The translations under genes and the position numbers were made by a program. From Symbiodinium natans (lineage: Eukaryota > Sar > Dinophyceae > Suessiales > Symbiodiniaceae): DNA of 64,000 nucleotides. The DNA lies in assembly GCA_905221605.1 (NCBI GenBank), contig CAJNDS010000014.1:773420-837419 (forward strand). The letters run 5' to 3'. How positions within the stretch are numbered: the stretch's first letter is position 1; each line of letters opens with the position of its first letter. Positions 63,122 through 64,000 of this stretch are shown here, piece by piece. The notes beneath the pieces are model-generated. The model had not been told where the DNA came from. It saw nothing but the letters and a program-made list of their open reading frames with translations, and did not search any database.

Positions 63122-63731
63122 GTGACTGGCTGCATTTATACCGACCTTTGCAAAGGCTTTTTGGGGAACTCGGGGGCCAACAACTTGAAGGCATTTAGGG
63201 TTTAGGGCCATAGGTTTAGGTAGGATTGAATAGTTAGAATAGCCCCATGTCCGGGTACTTGTATCCCTACTACAGACTGAGTTACTAAGCTCGGAGGCTT
63301 CAGGGGACCAACCAGAAGCCCTAAGGCCCAAGCCCTAAGCTCAACGCCCTAAGCCCTTCGCCCGAAACCCTAAAAAACTCTCTAACTTCTGCTCTCCTTT
63401 TGGGTTACCATCAGAAGTACACGAAGCCTTCTGCATAAGGAGACAGAGGACCATAAAAGCGAGTCCTTATCTACTTCGGTATATAAGGACTCTGTCAGGT
63501 ATACAGAGGGGTGATATAGGGGTTATGGGAGTAGAGTTGTTTAAGGGGTCCCTTCTAGGGGTCCCAGATGGGGACCTAAACCCCTGGCAAAACCGCAAGT
63601 TCCGAATTTTTAGGGTCTAGGGTTTCGGGTTTAGGGTTCAGGGTGTAGGTTTTAGGTCTATGTAGGGTTTCTGGTTGAGTTTTGTGTGCACCTGGTGCCA
63701 GTCCCCAGGCCTTTTCAGCCAAGGATCGGTG

Positions 63732-63862
63732 CCCTAAACCCTAAACCCTAAACCCTAAACCCTAAACCCTAAACCCTAAACCCTAAACCCTAAACCCTAA
63801 ACCCTAAACCCTAAACCCTAAACCCTAAACCCTAAACCCGAAACCCGAAACCCGAAACCTTA
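63732..63862. repeat. CCCTAAA array near the right edge
   Basis: About 15 clean units then CCCGAAA. Confidence 0.95.
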
Positions 63863-64000
63863 AACCCTAAACCCTAATCCCTAGACCCTAAACCCTAGAC
63901 GCTAGGACCCAAAACCCGAACCCTAAACCCTAAACCCCTAAACCGCTGAAGGGCTTCGGCTTTTTTGGGGGAGTTCTTTTGGGAGGGTCGGGAAGGGAAC

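Overview
This window looks like nuclear DNA of a dinoflagellate. The evidence is internal. Two conserved genes can be followed exon by exon, and in the complete one 19 of 22 introns begin with GC or GA rather than GT. Nearly every intron ends AG followed by G. Exons are very short (16 to 84 nt). All recognisable genes lie on the + strand, as in the unidirectional gene clusters of dinoflagellates. Introns and intergenic DNA are saturated with the plant/dinoflagellate-type telomere heptamer TTTAGGG/CCCTAAA and its variants. I cannot name the species. Layout: 1-3864 is an intron-free reading frame, open at the left window edge, for a large charged protein with three CCCH zinc fingers; it has no telomere-like repeats and may be a retroelement gag/ORF1-type gene or an RNA-binding protein. 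3865-4520 is its non-repetitive tail. 4521-8117 is repeat-rich DNA without a convincing gene. 8118-10820 holds exons of a WD40-repeat gene, of which the first two are secure. 10821-19893 is repeat-rich DNA with only weak exon candidates. 19894-36553 is a nearly complete aspartate-semialdehyde dehydrogenase gene: 23 exons, 993 nt including the stop, spread over 16.7 kb, all in phase, with every active-site residue present. 36554-44018 is repeat-rich DNA with weak exon candidates. 44019 to beyond the right half of the window is a voltage-gated cation channel gene: I can follow S1 end, S2, S3, S4, S4-S5 linker, S5 and the pore with a GDSW filter. It runs off, or at least is not finished at, the right edge. 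The non-coding DNA is the most unusual part. It contains dozens of interstitial telomere-like arrays in both orientations, locally homogenised variant arrays (CCCTCAA, CCCTAGA, CCCCAAA, CCCTGAA, CCCTAAG, TTTTAGGG), head-to-head telomere junctions, several families of 90-150 bp hairpin elements resembling MITEs or introner elements, and a 3.8 kb inverted-repeat (foldback) block at 53238-57079 with a large internal palindrome. At 58899-59051 a telomere-like array sits inside a channel exon flanked by a 30 bp duplication of the exon start. Together with a 22 bp direct repeat flanking the foldback block, this suggests that arrays and elements enter by repair of staggered breaks that duplicate tens of base pairs of target. 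The two metabolic/transport genes are unrelated in function; what they share is an architecture in which roughly 5 percent of the gene is coding and the rest is telomere-like filler.
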